Origin: Candidatus Dormiibacterota bacterium
Lineage (GTDB): Bacteria > Vulcanimicrobiota > Vulcanimicrobiia > Vulcanimicrobiales > Vulcanimicrobiaceae
Direction of reading: 5' to 3'
Assembly: GCA_035532835.1 (NCBI GenBank)
Contig: DATKQG010000023.1
Span: forward strand, 81,689 to 145,688
DNA length: 64,000 nucleotides
In this document: positions 63,101 to 64,000 of the stretch, in pieces
Layout: each line of letters starts with the position of its first letter
Numbering within the stretch: position 1 is the first letter of the stretch
The notes under the pieces: model-generated
What the model saw: the letters and a program-made list of their open reading frames with translations, nothing else
Told to the model about the DNA's origin: nothing
Database searches by the model: none
Made by a program: the position numbers and the translations under genes

Positions 63101-63124
63101 TTCGAATCCGGTTGGGGCTACCAA
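63101..63124. repeat. attR core of the integrated element
   Basis: Identical 24-base copy of 57053-57076. It is the original 3' end of tRNA-Glu before the element entered; beyond it the sequence continues into the native terminator. Confidence 0.93.
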
Positions 63125-63130
63125 TGAAGA

Positions 63131-63155
63131 AACGCCTGTATTCACAGGCGTTTTT
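63131..63155 (+). terminator. Displaced native tRNA-Glu terminator
   Basis: AACGCCTGT/ACAGGCGTT, a perfect 9-bp stem with a 4-base loop, followed by TTT. It lies 6 bases after attR and now 6 kb from its tRNA. Confidence 0.82.
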
Positions 63156-63210
63156 AATTACGCTGCTCGGCCCCCCGGATCGCGCCTCCGTAGTGCGGAA
63201 TGAACTCCAG

Positions 63211-64000
63211 ATGCGCGTCCTAATTCCGCATACCCACCGCGCAATCTGGCCCGGCAGCTCGTTCGCGGAGAATGTCGAGTCGAGCGCCGAGGTTCGGCTG
63301 ACGGCGTGGCTGCACCCTAAGCGCGGCGGCGATCTCGCCATCGACCGCGCATCTGCGCTCGGCGCCACGCCGCCTTTACAGCGGAGCTATGAGCGGCGCT
63401 CCTCGCTGCTGGCGCAAACCGATGCGGACCCAGCCGACCGCGAACTCTTTCGTGCTTATTGCGCCGGCTTCGATATCCACGTCGTGGAATCGCATTGGCG
63501 GTCGATGGTCGTCAGTGGCCCGCTCGATCGCTTGATTGAGGCTTTCGGGGCGACGGTGGCCATCTTCACCGACGGCGACGGTAACCGGTTCCGGCATCGT
63601 TCGGGCAGCCTTCACGTGCCGCCGGAGATCGCAACCATCGTCAGCGGCATCTTCGGGCTGCACCTGTGGCCTCGCTCGTCTCGGCTCGGGCCGCTGCAGC
63701 GGCACTCGATACCGCTTAGCGCAAGCGATGTGATCGATCGCTACCAATTCCCCGATGCCGATGGAACGGGCGTTACCGTCGGAATCGTGCAATTTCGCGG
63801 CGAGTTTAAAGCCGATGATTTCTCCCGTTGCATGGCCGCGCAGGGTGTAACGTCCTCGCCGCCCATCATCAAGCGCATCGATAACGCGGCGTTACAGCAC
63901 GACATACAAACCACGAAAGACCTCGAAGCCGCCCTCGATATCCAGATCATCTCGGCGCTTGCGCCCGGGGCGCGCACGGTGATCTACCAAGCACCCGACA
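63211..64000 (+). CDS. S53 peptidase with pro-domain, 5' part
   Basis: The frame is open to the window end (about 263 residues seen). From the ATG at 63211 (a GTG at 63193 is possible) comes a pro-kumamolisin domain: VVESHWRSMVVSGPLDRLIE, FGATVAIF, GSLHVPPEIATIVSGIFGL. The catalytic domain then begins (YQFPDADGTGVTVGIVQF) with the S53 Glu/Asp pair in TKDLEAALDIQ, then ALAPGA. No signal peptide is obvious. It is a full propeptide-type relative of the protease at 35736-37028. Confidence 0.85.
   Translation, partial: MRVLIPHTHRAIWPGSSFAENVESSAEVRLTAWLHPKRGGDLAIDRASALGATPPLQRSYERRSSLLAQTDADPADRELFRAYCAGFDIHVVESHWRSMVVSGPLDRLIEAFGATVAIFTDGDGNRFRHRSGSLHVPPEIATIVSGIFGLHLWPRSSRLGPLQRHSIPLSASDVIDRYQFPDADGTGVTVGIVQFRGEFKADDFSRCMAAQGVTSSPPIIKRIDNAALQHDIQTTKDLEAALDIQIISALAPGARTVIYQAPD

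Larger units (their letters stand above)
57053..63124. mobile_element. 6.05-kb integrative element in tRNA-Glu
   Basis: The region lies between identical 24-bp repeats (57053-57076 and 63101-63124), and would excise as a 6,048-bp circle. It holds a tyrosine integrase next to attL, an ATGA-coupled regulator-like gene, a divergent excisionase-like HTH gene, a RepA-like ATPase, small accessory genes, an iteron-like array and two groups of integrase arm-type repeats. No capsid, portal or conjugation gene is seen, so it is probably an integrative plasmid or a phage satellite. Confidence 0.9.

Overview
The window is GC-rich bacterial chromosome, densely packed and mostly transcribed from the minus strand. 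Many genes overlap by 1 to 4 bases (ATGA or GTGA junctions) and many start with GTG. I cannot name the organism. The mix of bacterial operons with PAICS-like and archaeal-type purine enzymes, S53 acid proteases and Rv2578c-type radical SAM proteins suggests a poorly sampled soil phylum (Eremiobacterota/WPS-2 would fit); that is a guess.

Layout: 1-2.5 kb, the end of a methionine gene (metX) and a secreted CBM9/beta-barrel protein. 2.8-4.75 kb, an intact IS607-type element (serine transposase plus TnpB) with a likely guide-RNA region. 4.9-35.6 kb, a purine-dominated region: purN (fused to a GNAT domain), purM, purF, purD, guaA, a divergent purP, then the operon mtnA-holA-purB-purC/E-purL-purQ-purS-purP. 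Between these lie pepA, panB, a homocysteine methyltransferase, a Bax-inhibitor protein, a radical SAM protein, csoR with a ClC transporter, tpx, and cydAB. 35.7-38.6 kb, a secreted S53 protease and a Rieske-domain protein. 38.7-43.5 kb, riboflavin genes in two groups (ribBA-ribH and ribD-ribE-thioesterase). 43.6-44.8 kb, a membrane protein and comF. 44.8-52.6 kb, pcrA, the lysine/aspartate genes dapB-asd-lysC-dapA, then a glycosyltransferase and a sugar nucleotidyltransferase. 52.7-56.1 kb, an envelope or storage polysaccharide group.

56.9-63.15 kb holds two tandem tRNA genes, Gln(CTG) and Glu(CTC). A 6.05-kb integrated element sits in the 3' end of tRNA-Glu. It is bounded by 24-bp direct repeats and carries integrase, a regulator-like gene, an excisionase-like HTH protein, a RepA-like ATPase, small membrane proteins, integrase arm-type repeats and an iteron-like array. 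The window closes with the start of a second S53 protease.

The most unusual biology is the purine route. Two copies of the archaeal formate-dependent PurP lie among bacterial purine genes, with a PAICS-like PurC-PurE fusion whose PurE half has lost a key histidine, a GNAT-PurN fusion and an over-long PurS. A second notable case is RibBA carrying an N-terminal DNA-binding domain, with a palindrome over its likely promoter. All calls come from reading the sequence; no database search was run.
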